A DNA stretch of 64,000 nt. It comes from Metabacillus mangrovi (lineage in GTDB: Bacteria > Bacillota > Bacilli > Bacillales > Bacillaceae). Numbering within the stretch: the first letter of the stretch is position 1; the number at the start of each line of letters is the position of its first letter. Location of the stretch: positions 310,001-374,000 of the forward strand of contig NZ_WMIB01000001.1 of the NCBI RefSeq assembly GCF_009711125.1. The letters are read 5' to 3'. A program made the position numbers and the translations under genes. Positions 52,742 to 61,897 of this stretch are shown piece after piece. The notes under the pieces were generated by a model. It ran no database searches, was not told the DNA's origin, and worked only from the letters and a program-made list of their open reading frames with translations.

Positions 52742-53335
52742 TTAAATAATCTCGAGTCTCGTTCTTTTCTCTTTAATCACGAACCAGTAGGCAATGCCGA
52801 GAGAAGCAATGCTCAGCCAGAACGTAAAATACCCGATATTCGGCATATAATCCATTAAGGAATAATAGATCGGCATCTGTCCGAATACATAGTCAATTAC
52901 ATCATTATGAAGCGTCCAGATGGCAGCGATAATCAGGTGGCTCATTTTAAACCGGTAGAATGGTATGTACAGGAGCCCCTGGATGGCCATCGCCATATGT
53001 GAAGCCATCAGCATGTATCCAGCAGGCTCAAGATCGCCTGTTGTCAATAAGACAAGCAGATTCATGACAGTCGCCCAGATACCGTATTTGAAAAGGGTGA
53101 CGACAGCGAGAACCTCCATCAGGCCCGACCGTTTCCCTATCAAATAAAGGAAAAGTACGATCGTAAAGAAAAGACTTGCTGTTGGACTGTCTGGCACAAA
53201 AATCAAAAAATGCGCAGGTGTCACAACGAACTGGCCCATATACCAATAATAGCCGTAAATCGTTCCAAGGAGGTTTACTGCAAAAAGCAGCCATAAAAAC
53301 GGTCTTTGGATTAAAGCAAATTGAATAAATTTCAT
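52742..53335 (-). CDS. ypjA: YpjA, DUF1405 membrane protein
   Basis: A 197-residue protein with five or six membrane helices. Family-specific pieces are FLWLLFAVNLLGTIYGYYWY, FVPDSPTASLFFT, LFKYGIWAT and IWTLHNDVIDYVFG, all nearly identical to B. subtilis YpjA. Function unknown. The start is uncertain: ATG at 53335 or 53338, neither with a strong binding site. It lies just after the qcrC terminator. Confidence 0.88.
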   Translation of the reverse strand: MKFIQFALIQRPFLWLLFAVNLLGTIYGYYWYMGQFVVTPAHFLIFVPDSPTASLFFTIVLFLYLIGKRSGLMEVLAVVTLFKYGIWATVMNLLVLLTTGDLEPAGYMLMASHMAMAIQGLLYIPFYRFKMSHLIIAAIWTLHNDVIDYVFGQMPIYYSLMDYMPNIGYFTFWLSIASLGIAYWFVIKEKRTRLEII

Positions 53336-53378
53336 CATCACAGCCCATTTCAAGTGAATTTACCACTTAATATCATAT

Positions 53379-53405
53379 AAAAAAGCTGACAGATTGTCAG
53401 CTTTT
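53379..53405 (-). terminator. intrinsic terminator after qcrC
   Basis: The 11-bp stem AAAAGCTGACA / TGTCAGCTTTT with a three-base loop is followed by a T run on the minus strand, 16 bases after the qcrC stop. Confidence 0.9.
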
Positions 53406-53420
53406 CATATTTAGATTCGT

Positions 53421-54188
53421 TTATTTCGAAGAAACTTTGGAGACAAAATCGGAAAGCACCTTCAGCTCTTCGTCTGTTCCTTTGAAAATCCCCCCAGGCA
53501 TCGAACCTTTTCCCTCTTTGGCAATCTTCGCAATTTCCTCAGGCTTCAGACCGTTATCCACAAGCGAAGGACCCGCAGCCCCTCCCTGAAGATTATCTCC
53601 ATGGCAGGATACACACGTTTGCTCCTGAAATACTTTGTACCCTTCAGAACTCGTATCAATTTTTGCTTCCGCCTGGATTTTTCCCTGCTCGGCGGCTTTT
53701 TCCCAGTCATGGGTCGATACGGACTCCCACGTCAGGAAAATGATCGCTGCCGTGGCGAGAAGCATCATACCGACCGTGACCGGCCTCTTGGCAGGACGGC
53801 GCTCCGGCCCTCTGTCTAGGAACGGAACGAGGATTAAGGCTCCTGCTGCGATGCCCGGCATGATGATTGCACCAAGAACAGTATAGGGTCCGGCCGCGTA
53901 TGTGTATTTCAGCAGCTGGTACAAAAATAGAAAATACCAGTCAGGCAGCGGGATGTAGCCGGTGTCTGTTGGATCGGCAATCCGCTCAAGCGGTGATGGA
54001 TGAGCAGCTGTCAGGCATAGGAACCCAATAAGAAACACCGAGCCGACAAGCCACTCCTTTAACAGGAAATTGGGCCAGAACGCTTCTGTTTTACCTGGGT
54101 ACTCTGAATAATCTTTCGGAATGTTCGGTTTTCTTTCGGCAGGAACACGTGAATCCCCGACGAATTTCATGCCTTTCCCGCGATGCAT
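53421..54188 (-). CDS. qcrC: QcrC, menaquinol:cytochrome c reductase cytochrome b/c subunit
   Basis: The third subunit of the Bacillus bc complex, 255 residues. It fuses the C-terminal part of cytochrome b (about 1-145, three helices, with PDWYFLFLYQLLKYT) to a cytochrome c domain. The haem c site is CVSCH in QTCVSCHGDNLQGG, and the distal Met is in GSMPGG. The start ATG follows GGAGGGGG. Order qcrA-qcrB-qcrC is standard. Confidence 0.95.
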   Translation of the reverse strand: MHRGKGMKFVGDSRVPAERKPNIPKDYSEYPGKTEAFWPNFLLKEWLVGSVFLIGFLCLTAAHPSPLERIADPTDTGYIPLPDWYFLFLYQLLKYTYAAGPYTVLGAIIMPGIAAGALILVPFLDRGPERRPAKRPVTVGMMLLATAAIIFLTWESVSTHDWEKAAEQGKIQAEAKIDTSSEGYKVFQEQTCVSCHGDNLQGGAAGPSLVDNGLKPEEIAKIAKEGKGSMPGGIFKGTDEELKVLSDFVSKVSSK

Positions 54189-54235
54189 GAATCCCCCTCC
54201 TTTTTTTAATGACGGTTATAGAGCAGCATGCCTCC

Positions 54236-54910
54236 TTACAGCGGTCCGGAAATCCCCTGTTTCCTGATCATCAGGAAGTGGGCTGCCATCAATCCGAACA
54301 AGGCGGCCGGAAGGAAAAATACATGTATCGCAAAAAAACGGGTCAGTGTCTGTGCCCCTACAATATCGGGATGCCCCGACAGGAGGACTTTAACCTGCGT
54401 TCCAATCAGCGGGGTCGCCTCTGCGATCTGCAAGCCTACTTTCGTCGCGAAAAGCGCTTTCATATCCCAGGGCAGCAAATAACCCGTGAAACCGAGACCG
54501 AGCATAACGAAAAAGATCAGCACTCCGACGATCCAGTTCAGTTCCCTCGGCTTTTTGTAGGCCCCCTGGAAAAAGACACGCAGTGTGTGCAGGAACATCA
54601 TCACGATGACGAGGCTTGCTCCCCAGTGATGCATTCCGCGGACAATCTGGCCAAAAGCTACTTCATTTTGAAGATAATAGACCGATTCCCATGCATTCTT
54701 GATATCCGGAACATAATACATGGTCAAAAACATTCCTGACAGCACCTGAATAACGGTAACGAAAAATGTCAGGCCTCCGAAGCAGTAGACAAAAGCAGAA
54801 AAATGGTGCGCCGGATTCACGTGTTCGGGCACTTCATGGTCGGCAATATCCCGCCATAAAGGAGTTATATCCAGACGCTCATCCACCCAGTCATAAATTT
54901 TGTTCAGCAT
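54236..54910 (-). CDS. qcrB: QcrB, cytochrome b subunit of the bc complex
   Basis: A 224-residue b6-type cytochrome b with four membrane helices. The haem His pairs are in MHHWGASLVIVMMFLHTLRVFF and HHFSAFVYCFG / FAIHVFFLPAALFGLMAAHF. The G-rich LGFTGYLLPWDMKA loop near the quinol site is conserved. It oxidises menaquinol together with the Rieske protein QcrA encoded four bases upstream. The ATG follows AAGGAG. Confidence 0.95.
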   Translation of the reverse strand: MLNKIYDWVDERLDITPLWRDIADHEVPEHVNPAHHFSAFVYCFGGLTFFVTVIQVLSGMFLTMYYVPDIKNAWESVYYLQNEVAFGQIVRGMHHWGASLVIVMMFLHTLRVFFQGAYKKPRELNWIVGVLIFFVMLGLGFTGYLLPWDMKALFATKVGLQIAEATPLIGTQVKVLLSGHPDIVGAQTLTRFFAIHVFFLPAALFGLMAAHFLMIRKQGISGPL

Positions 54911-54913
54911 CTG

Positions 54914-55420
54914 CTAAGCTCCTTTCTTCTTGGCTTTGCCGAGATAAAGATACCCGTCTTTGACCTGCTGCTCGAAGATGTCAAGCGGCGCGAGAGGCGG
55001 TGTTCCGGCAATGTTTTTCCCGTTTTTTTCATAACGGCCGTAATGGCACGGACAGAAAAACTGGTCTTTGTTCTCCGGATCGCCGTTCCAGCTTACCGTA
55101 CAGCCAAGATGCTTGCATACAGGAGAGAGCGCTACAATGTCACCCTTCTCATCTTTGTATACCCATGCTGAACGCGGTTCATCTGACTTGTACCAGGCAT
55201 CCACCTGCTTGATTTTAAAATTAAAACGCTTCGGCTCAGCCGTAATTTCGTCCACCTTTACCACCTGAACCATATCCTGGCCTGCTACGGGACGCAGAAC
55301 AGGGTCAAGGGCAAACCGGACCATTGGCATAATCATTCCTGCAGCCATAAATCCGCCGACTCCCGTCAGCGTATAGTTGAGGAATTGCCTTCTCGATACC
55401 CCGTGTTTTCTCTCGCTCAT
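54914..55420 (-). CDS. qcrA: QcrA, Rieske iron-sulfur subunit
   Basis: The Rieske subunit of 168 residues. The N-terminus carries a Tat-like signal with twin Arg (SRRQFLNYTLTGVGGFMAAG) that also serves as membrane anchor. The 2Fe-2S ligands are in box I CKHLGC and box II CPCHYG. The ATG follows GGGGGAGG. First gene of the qcr operon, with its own strong promoter upstream. Confidence 0.96.
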   Translation of the reverse strand: MSERKHGVSRRQFLNYTLTGVGGFMAAGMIMPMVRFALDPVLRPVAGQDMVQVVKVDEITAEPKRFNFKIKQVDAWYKSDEPRSAWVYKDEKGDIVALSPVCKHLGCTVSWNGDPENKDQFFCPCHYGRYEKNGKNIAGTPPLAPLDIFEQQVKDGYLYLGKAKKKGA

Positions 55421-55496
55421 CTTCCTCCCCCTTCTATCCCCTTTAGATGAAGTCTGGATGCAAGGCTGTAAAAATTTATAGTACTAGGACATTCTA

Positions 55497-55525
55497 ATGA
55501 TATATCAATCTGCCAAGAGGGTCAA
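55497..55525 (-). promoter_or_regulatory. sigma-A promoter of qcrABC
   Basis: TTGACC, a 17-base spacer and TATCAT on the minus strand lie in the ypiF-qcrA gap, about 70 bases before the qcrA start. Confidence 0.8.
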
Positions 55526-55564
55526 TATCATCCACATATGGAAAAAAGTATAATGATAGGGTTT

Positions 55565-56014
55565 TCATTTACAGTTCCAAAATTGTAATAAAATGTTCAT
55601 AATTTGGTCAAGATGACTGTCAAGAAGCTGTTCGGCAACAGCATGGTCCAGTGTGTGGAGCGGCATGGACGGAATCCAGATGAGCCGGTCCTGAAGCTCC
55701 GCCGCTGTCTTCCAGCGGGGATCTGAAGTCAGGAAAAAGACATGCCGGACTGCTCTCTCTGCGTCTTCCTTCCAGTGAAGCAGCCGTTCTTCCACGCCTT
55801 CTTCTTTATGCAGATATGTAAATGGAACACTGAGCATCACTCTGCCGCGCAGCCTTCTTTCGAGCTCTTCAGAAAGCAGCAGCGCAAATTCCCCAAGCTG
55901 CACAGTCTGCAGAAAATCAGGACCGGTGCCAGCAGGGATCAGCGGGATCACCGCAGTGTCTATGTATTCTTTTTCTTTTTCCAAAGCGGTTGCATCCTTT
56001 GCAGCCCATTTCAT
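55565..56014 (-). CDS. ypiF: YpiF, DUF2487-family protein
   Basis: A 149-residue soluble protein of the YpiF family, always found upstream of qcrA in Bacillus. Typical pieces are MKWAAKDA at the N-terminus, YIDTAVIPLIPAG, FTYLHKEE, HVFFLTSDPRWK and the C-terminal LDSHLDQIMNILLQFWNCK. Function unknown. The ATG follows GGGAGGTG. In B. subtilis ypiB lies directly upstream; here a large amylopullulanase gene is inserted between. Confidence 0.88.
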   Translation of the reverse strand: MKWAAKDATALEKEKEYIDTAVIPLIPAGTGPDFLQTVQLGEFALLLSEELERRLRGRVMLSVPFTYLHKEEGVEERLLHWKEDAERAVRHVFFLTSDPRWKTAAELQDRLIWIPSMPLHTLDHAVAEQLLDSHLDQIMNILLQFWNCK

Positions 56015-56045
56015 GATATTTCACCTCCCTTTCTCTTATTATCCT

Positions 56046-56080
56046 AAAAGAAGACAATAAGGACATGCCCTATTGTCTTC
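56046..56080 (-). terminator. intrinsic terminator after the amylopullulanase gene
   Basis: A stem of at least 10 bp, GAAGACAATA / TATTGTCTTC, extended by partial pairing, is followed by TTTT on the minus strand. It stands between the amylopullulanase gene and ypiF. Confidence 0.75.
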
Positions 56081-56116
56081 ATTTTACTACATTTTTTTAT
56101 TGTATTCAGAAAATTT

Positions 56117-59100
56117 TTAATGCTTCCATTTCGTAAGAATTACTGTTCCTCCATCCGCTCTTGCCGGAATCGTCACAGTCACTTTTCCATCTTTGCCTTT
56201 TTGATAATCTTTATTGCTGTACAGATCTTTCACTTTTGAATCAGATGGGAGTGTGACCTGCTTCGGCTGATCTGTTGTATTGATGCCGACTAAAAGCTCC
56301 TGGCTTTCATATTTTCTGGAGAAGAGGAGGTAGCCTTCTTCATCTCCGCCTGCCACCATTTTACGGTCTCCTTTTGCAAAAACTTTCGAGTAGTGCTTTC
56401 TTGTCTGAAGGAGCTTTGCATAATGGACAGCAAGGTCATTGCCTTTCACCTGATCCCATGGCATATCATAGCGGTTTTCGTTAAATTCCCCTTTGTCAAA
56501 ATCACCGCCGTGTTTGCCGGAAAGGCCGAGTTCTTCCCCGTAATAGATGACCGGCTGGCCTTTAGCGGTTATTTGCAGACTCGCTGCAATCTTCTGCTTT
56601 GATTTGTCTCCTCCAGCGCGGGAGACGAGGAAGCCGTCTTCATCATGGCTGCTCAAAAACTGGCCGAGCGTAGCGGTGTTGTTCAGCATGCTGTTCCGTT
56701 TTTGCATACTTGCTTCGGCTGCTTCAATGTTTCCGTTGATGAACGCTGCCGCGTCGGATTTGAATCCGAAGTCAAGAAGGGAGTCCATCTGGCCTGTGCC
56801 GAGGTAGCCGCCGGTATTGTCAGCACTCGCCCCGTAATTTTCACCGATCAGTTTGAAGTCCGGTTTAATTTTTGTCAGTTCATTCTTGAAGGCGCTCCAC
56901 GTTGTGCTGTCTACATGCTTGACTGTATCGACCCTGAAATAGTCAATCGTATCGCCTCTTTTTGTTTTCGCTTTGTTCAGCCAGTCGGTCTGCCACTTGA
57001 TCAGCTGATTTCTGACAGCAGGATCTTCTGTTTTAAAGTCCGGCAGACCTGCAAGTTCTCCTTTGATGACATCTGTGCCTCCATCACGGAACATGTCTTT
57101 GAAGCGGAGGGCATCTTCTACTGTCGGATAGTTGCGGATGGATTGCTGTCCGCCGTCCTTCAGCCCGTAGCCGCCATGGTTCAATACGACATCGACCATG
57201 ATTTTCATGCCTTTGTCGTGCGCTTTGTCAATCAGCTTCTGGAACGCCTGCATATCACCAAGATGCTCGTCCAGTTTTGTAAAGTCTTTCGCCCAATACC
57301 CGTGATAAGCATATTGCGGACCCTCTTTTCCTGTCCGGATGTTCCAGTCTACATTATCGACAATCGGAGTGATCCAGATCGTATTGATTCCCATATCCTC
57401 GAGATAGTCGAGCTTTTTGGTGATGCCGGCAAAATCTCCGCCGTGATACGTTTCCGGATGGTTCCGGTCGTAGTTTTCTTTGTTCGGGTTGTTGTTTGAT
57501 GAATCCCCATCAAAGAACCTGTCCGTCAGCATAAAGTAAATTCTCGCCTCATCCCAGTCGAATTGATCCTTACCGGATCCTTTCACTTGAACAGGCTTCA
57601 CTTCAAGCTGTGCCATCCCTTTATGCGTGTTGCCGTACTGGTCCTTCACTGTAATCGGAAGCTTCTTCACACCCGCTGTCACATTGTCTTTAACAGCTAC
57701 ACTAATCTCATTCAGCGCAGGATCAACAGGTGTTTTCTCCGAACCTCCCAGCGCTCTTAAATCAATGCTCATTTCTGCCGTTTCTGCCCCGTCTCCTTTA
57801 GCTGATACAGTGATGACGGCATTTTCTCTCGATGATATTTTTTTAGGATAGGCTTCTGCCGTTACATCGATCTTCGGCACAGCATATTTCACAATCGATT
57901 TCCCATTGGTATCGGTATTATACGGATCGCTTACTTCGGATGTCTGCCCGTCTTTAGTGACGAGGAACGTATATTCATAGTTTCCTTCTTTCAGGTTCTC
58001 CATCGTATAGCTGAAATATTGGTTTTTGCTGTCGTATACCATCTTGTAAGACGTTCCGTTTATCTTGACTGATACGTTCTCAATCTTTTCCTGCGTTCCC
58101 TGCTCATAAAGCTCCTGGTCCCTGTAATAGAAGGTGAGCTTGCCATCTTTCAGAACAGGGCCTTTAACTGCCGGCACTGTTTCAATTGGACCGACGCCGC
58201 TTGTAACGGTCACTTTCGTCACAGACTGGGCGAGATCGGCTTCAATATAGCGGTCCTGGCCGTAAGCATCTTTTTCAGCCCAGTCGGTTCCTTTCCTGAG
58301 TACGAATCCGATGCGGCTCGTATCAGGGCCGATCGGGAACCTGGCCACTGCTCCGGCATCTGTTACTTTGGAGAAACGCTTTTCTCCATCTTCCACACCG
58401 GTCTGCCATGTCCAGATGTTCCAGCCATCATATTGGCCATCCCCTCTTTTGTACGTAAACTCTACATATCTCTGAACATATTTCTTCACTTCTATTGTCT
58501 TTGAGGCTACAGCTGATCCTGCTTTAGCTGTGATGACAGCCTTACCGGTATTCAATCCGGTGACTTCCCCTGATGAAGAAACAGCTGCGACCTTTGGATT
58601 GGATGAAGTCCATTCGATGGAAGCATCCGTCAGCTTTTGGCCGAACTGGTCTTTTACCGTGCTCTGAATCTGTATGGAGCCTGATTCGTAAACAAAATCT
58701 TTGCTTTGCAGTTCAATCGAAGCAGGCTGGATGTCCTCAACCGTTACATTCATTGTTTTCTTTGCTTGTCCGCTCTTTGCCGTTACCGTCGTTTTGCCTG
58801 GCTTCTTCGCAGTAATCTTTCCTCTTTGGTCGATGGCTGCAACAGATTCATCTCCGCTGGTCCATTCTACAGGCTGTTCTTTCATCAGTCCGCCGAACTG
58901 ATCTTTTACAGAAGCCTGGATGAACCGGGATTCCTGATCATCGAGGAACAGATTTTCCGATGGCAGTGTGATGGACGATGCAACCGGTTTTTCCGTCCGT
59001 TCTTCATCATACAGGACCATCATGGATAGCGGCTGAACATCCACAGCGGTTCCGCTGATTTCGTTCAGCACTTTAACTCCTGCACGGTTTCCGTCTGTTA

Positions 59101-61729
59101 CCGTCTTCCAGGTTGAAGCAGATGCCGGCACGGTTACTTTTTTCGTTTCATTAGCGGCATTATAGATGACGATAATGTTCTTCCACTTGTCTCCGTTGGC
59201 ATGGTTTTTCAGCTGATACGCGATGAGCTGATCCTGCTTCTGAAGGACTTGCAGATGATTTTCGACGTCCTGCTTTGCCGTCATTTTAAAGGCAGGATGC
59301 GCGTTACGCAGTTCATACAGCCCTTGATAGTAATCATTGACCTCATCGAATGCTGAGACATCGGACCAGTCGATCTGATTGATAGCATCCGGGCTCTTAT
59401 ACGAATTATGGTCGCCATATTTCGTTCTCAGCATTTCATCTCCCGCATGAATAAATGGGATCCCCTGTGCTGTGATGGCGATGCCGTTTGCGAGCAAGGA
59501 ACGTTTGACCGTTTCGTTTTCAAGCTCGTTTTTAACATCGACCGCATGATGCGGTGTAGCCGCTGCAACTGCTTCTTCCACCGATTTAAATGCAGCAGCA
59601 TCTTCTCCCTGCAGCTTCCCGTCTTTAATGTTTACAAAGCCTTCTTTTTCTCCCAGTCCCTGCGTTTTGATCACTTTATCCCACATATTGAGATTATCGT
59701 GGGCTGTTACGTAGTTGATGGATTCAGCTGGTGAATTTGTAAAGTCTGTATAAGAGCCCTTCACCCCTGTGATGATCGCATCTTCGCGGCCTTTTTCTCC
59801 AGTTGCAAAGCCTTTGGATGCATCATCACTTCCGCCTTTGATCGCACCGCGGATGTTATCGTTGAACACTGCGAACCCTTTGTCTTTCTGTGAGCCTTTC
59901 AATGTCTGAAGACTTTCCGCGAGCGGAGATCCTCCAGCCTGCCAAGGTTCACCGTACACGAGGATTGTTGGATCAACCTGCTCCTTCAATTCTTTCGTAA
60001 TCTGTTCCATCGTGTTTACATCAATCAGACCCATCAGGTCAAATCTGAATCCGTCAACACCATATTCCTCCGCCCAGTACTTAACGGAATCTTTGATGTA
60101 TTTCCGGACCATCGGGCGCTCAGAAGCGACTTCATTACCTGTTCCGCTTCCATTTGTGTACGAGCCGTTTTCACTGGTCCTGTAAAAGTAGCCCGGGACA
60201 AGTTTGTTGAACGGTCCGTTATCAATTTCAAATGTGTGGTTGTATACGACATCCATGACAACCCTGATTCCTTTTTTATGCATCGCCTGAACCATCTCTT
60301 TGAATTCTTTGATCCTTACACCCGGTTCTTCCGGGCTGGTGGAATAAGAGCCTTCAGGAACATTGAAGTTCTGAGGATCATAGCCCCAGTTAAACTTCGG
60401 ATCGGCTGCATCCGGGTCATCGACCTTCAGTTCATTGACTGTTTTAAAATCATAGGAAGGCAGCAAATGGACGTAGTTTATGCCAAGCTCATCCAAGTGG
60501 TCGATCCCAGTCGGATCTCCCGCACTGTTTTTCGTGCCCGTTTCTGTGAAAGCTTTGAATTTTCCTTTGTTTTCAATACCTGAATCATCACTGATGGAGA
60601 AGTCCCTGACATGAAGCTCATAAAGAGAAGCATCCGCAGGTGACGAAACGGCAGGCTTGTCCATCGGCTTCCACTCTTCAGGATCGGTGCCATCCAAACT
60701 GATAACAGCTGATCTTTGGCCATTGGCACTTACTGCTTTTGCATACGGATCAACTGAATAATTGACTGTTCCGTCCGTGAATTCTGCTTTATACATATAA
60801 AACTTGCCCTGCAGGTCTCCAGAGCCTTCAGCAGACCAAACTCCGTTGTCTGCTCTCTTCATTTCCTGTTCTTCCCCGCCGCTGTGATCCTGGACGGTTC
60901 CTTGAGCATTATACTCACCCGCCTCATCGTAAAGCACGAGGCTCATTTTCTGCGCTGTAGGCGCCCACACTTTAAAAGATGTGCCAGCGGGGGTATAGAC
61001 GGCTCCCAGGTCCGTGCCGCCGTAGTAAAATTTCCGGTCATCCAGTGCTTTCCGGACTGTGACCTTCCCTTTCCCATACCGCGCACTTTCAACCGTATAC
61101 GCGTTCCGGACGTCTATCGATGCCGGATCATTGATCAGGATAAGGACTTGATTATCCTTTACTTTTTTTATGACAGCCGGTATTTCTTTATCTTCGGCAG
61201 AATCTTTCAGCTTAATAGCGCTTACATCTTCCTCTTTTAACGGATGAGAGGTACTCACTGTGATCCTGTCCATGGAGTCCATCATCGCCGATGTGATCCG
61301 CTCTCCGACATTCGCATCCCCTCTGCTGTAATAGACAGATGCATCCCCTTCCACAATCCAGGCTTCCACAGTGTTTTTGCCGTCCGGCACAGTGATGGTT
61401 CTGGTCATTTCCTGTGAAGTCCAGTCACCTGGACGGGCGATCACGTTCAGCTTATTGGAGGAAGCTTTAACTTCAGCCTTCGCGAAACCATTTGCTGATC
61501 CGCTGAAATCTGCTTCTCTTCCATCTTTTCCGTCTTCCCAAACCCATAGATCCCAGTTTTCAGGTTTGCCATCATTCCGGTAATAATGGATGGTGTAGCT
61601 GTATTCCTGATCTGATGCAACCGCTTGCAATTTTCCTGAAGCCAACGCTCCGGACGCACTGCTAAAAGAAGTCAGCAGCAGAACAAAAGCAAGAATAATG
61701 GATATGCCACCTTTGATATGCCCTCTCAT
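56117..61729 (-). CDS. secreted bifunctional pullulanase / alpha-amylase (amylopullulanase)
   Basis: A 1870-residue secreted enzyme with two glycoside hydrolase family 13 catalytic units. Order: signal peptide (MRGHIKGGISIILAFVLLLT, cleavage near ASG); CBM41-like starch-binding domain (about 42-145); pullulanase domain with DVVYNHTFE near 495, nucleophile in DGFRFDLMG near 561, acid/base in YGEPWQ near 591 and TAHDN near 675; two Ig-like BIG2 domains (about 912-1080); a second CBM41-like domain (1083-1185); a linker; then an alpha-amylase domain with DVVLNHGG near 1513, FRVDTVKH near 1600, GENYG near 1630 and SSHDEDG near 1695; and a beta C-domain. No LPxTG or SLH anchor is seen. GGGGGAAAG precedes the ATG. 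It should cut alpha-1,6 and alpha-1,4 bonds of starch. Confidence 0.95.
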   Translation of the reverse strand: MRGHIKGGISIILAFVLLLTSFSSASGALASGKLQAVASDQEYSYTIHYYRNDGKPENWDLWVWEDGKDGREADFSGSANGFAKAEVKASSNKLNVIARPGDWTSQEMTRTITVPDGKNTVEAWIVEGDASVYYSRGDANVGERITSAMMDSMDRITVSTSHPLKEEDVSAIKLKDSAEDKEIPAVIKKVKDNQVLILINDPASIDVRNAYTVESARYGKGKVTVRKALDDRKFYYGGTDLGAVYTPAGTSFKVWAPTAQKMSLVLYDEAGEYNAQGTVQDHSGGEEQEMKRADNGVWSAEGSGDLQGKFYMYKAEFTDGTVNYSVDPYAKAVSANGQRSAVISLDGTDPEEWKPMDKPAVSSPADASLYELHVRDFSISDDSGIENKGKFKAFTETGTKNSAGDPTGIDHLDELGINYVHLLPSYDFKTVNELKVDDPDAADPKFNWGYDPQNFNVPEGSYSTSPEEPGVRIKEFKEMVQAMHKKGIRVVMDVVYNHTFEIDNGPFNKLVPGYFYRTSENGSYTNGSGTGNEVASERPMVRKYIKDSVKYWAEEYGVDGFRFDLMGLIDVNTMEQITKELKEQVDPTILVYGEPWQAGGSPLAESLQTLKGSQKDKGFAVFNDNIRGAIKGGSDDASKGFATGEKGREDAIITGVKGSYTDFTNSPAESINYVTAHDNLNMWDKVIKTQGLGEKEGFVNIKDGKLQGEDAAAFKSVEEAVAAATPHHAVDVKNELENETVKRSLLANGIAITAQGIPFIHAGDEMLRTKYGDHNSYKSPDAINQIDWSDVSAFDEVNDYYQGLYELRNAHPAFKMTAKQDVENHLQVLQKQDQLIAYQLKNHANGDKWKNIIVIYNAANETKKVTVPASASTWKTVTDGNRAGVKVLNEISGTAVDVQPLSMMVLYDEERTEKPVASSITLPSENLFLDDQESRFIQASVKDQFGGLMKEQPVEWTSGDESVAAIDQRGKITAKKPGKTTVTAKSGQAKKTMNVTVEDIQPASIELQSKDFVYESGSIQIQSTVKDQFGQKLTDASIEWTSSNPKVAAVSSSGEVTGLNTGKAVITAKAGSAVASKTIEVKKYVQRYVEFTYKRGDGQYDGWNIWTWQTGVEDGEKRFSKVTDAGAVARFPIGPDTSRIGFVLRKGTDWAEKDAYGQDRYIEADLAQSVTKVTVTSGVGPIETVPAVKGPVLKDGKLTFYYRDQELYEQGTQEKIENVSVKINGTSYKMVYDSKNQYFSYTMENLKEGNYEYTFLVTKDGQTSEVSDPYNTDTNGKSIVKYAVPKIDVTAEAYPKKISSRENAVITVSAKGDGAETAEMSIDLRALGGSEKTPVDPALNEISVAVKDNVTAGVKKLPITVKDQYGNTHKGMAQLEVKPVQVKGSGKDQFDWDEARIYFMLTDRFFDGDSSNNNPNKENYDRNHPETYHGGDFAGITKKLDYLEDMGINTIWITPIVDNVDWNIRTGKEGPQYAYHGYWAKDFTKLDEHLGDMQAFQKLIDKAHDKGMKIMVDVVLNHGGYGLKDGGQQSIRNYPTVEDALRFKDMFRDGGTDVIKGELAGLPDFKTEDPAVRNQLIKWQTDWLNKAKTKRGDTIDYFRVDTVKHVDSTTWSAFKNELTKIKPDFKLIGENYGASADNTGGYLGTGQMDSLLDFGFKSDAAAFINGNIEAAEASMQKRNSMLNNTATLGQFLSSHDEDGFLVSRAGGDKSKQKIAASLQITAKGQPVIYYGEELGLSGKHGGDFDKGEFNENRYDMPWDQVKGNDLAVHYAKLLQTRKHYSKVFAKGDRKMVAGGDEEGYLLFSRKYESQELLVGINTTDQPKQVTLPSDSKVKDLYSNKDYQKGKDGKVTVTIPARADGGTVILTKWKH

Positions 61730-61753
61730 AACTTTCCCCCTGTTATTCAATTG

Positions 61754-61788
61754 TGGAAACGTTTGCACTTGCAAACGTTTCCATATTA
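61754..61788 (-). promoter_or_regulatory. 30-bp double cre-like dyad and -10 of the amylopullulanase gene
   Basis: TGGAAACGTTTGCA, two bases, and TGCAAACGTTTCCA (61754-61783) form a perfect 30-bp inverted repeat. Each 14-bp half is itself a cre-like/LacI-family operator around AAACGTTT; the two centres are 16 bp apart. A -10-like TAATAT (61783-61788) abuts it, so the operator would cover the transcription start. Carbon catabolite control by CcpA, or control by a maltose-type LacI regulator, is expected. Confidence 0.8.
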
Positions 61789-61863
61789 TTTTCACACGTT
61801 AATGAGATAAATTCAATCTCTTGCAGAAAATTGAGAATATTATCCCACCTTTAGAAAATACAA

Positions 61864-61894
61864 GAAAAAAAGCCCTCGAATGGAGAGGGCTTTT
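61864..61894 (-). terminator. intrinsic terminator after ypiB
   Basis: The AAAAGCCCTC / GAGGGCTTTT stem is followed by further T residues on the minus strand, directly after the ypiB stop. Confidence 0.9.
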
Positions 61895-61897
61895 CGC

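Noticed and set aside
56117-61788. Amylopullulanase gene as a mobile island
   Set aside because: No transposase, integrase, tRNA or flanking repeats are seen; it has its own promoter and terminator but no transfer signature.
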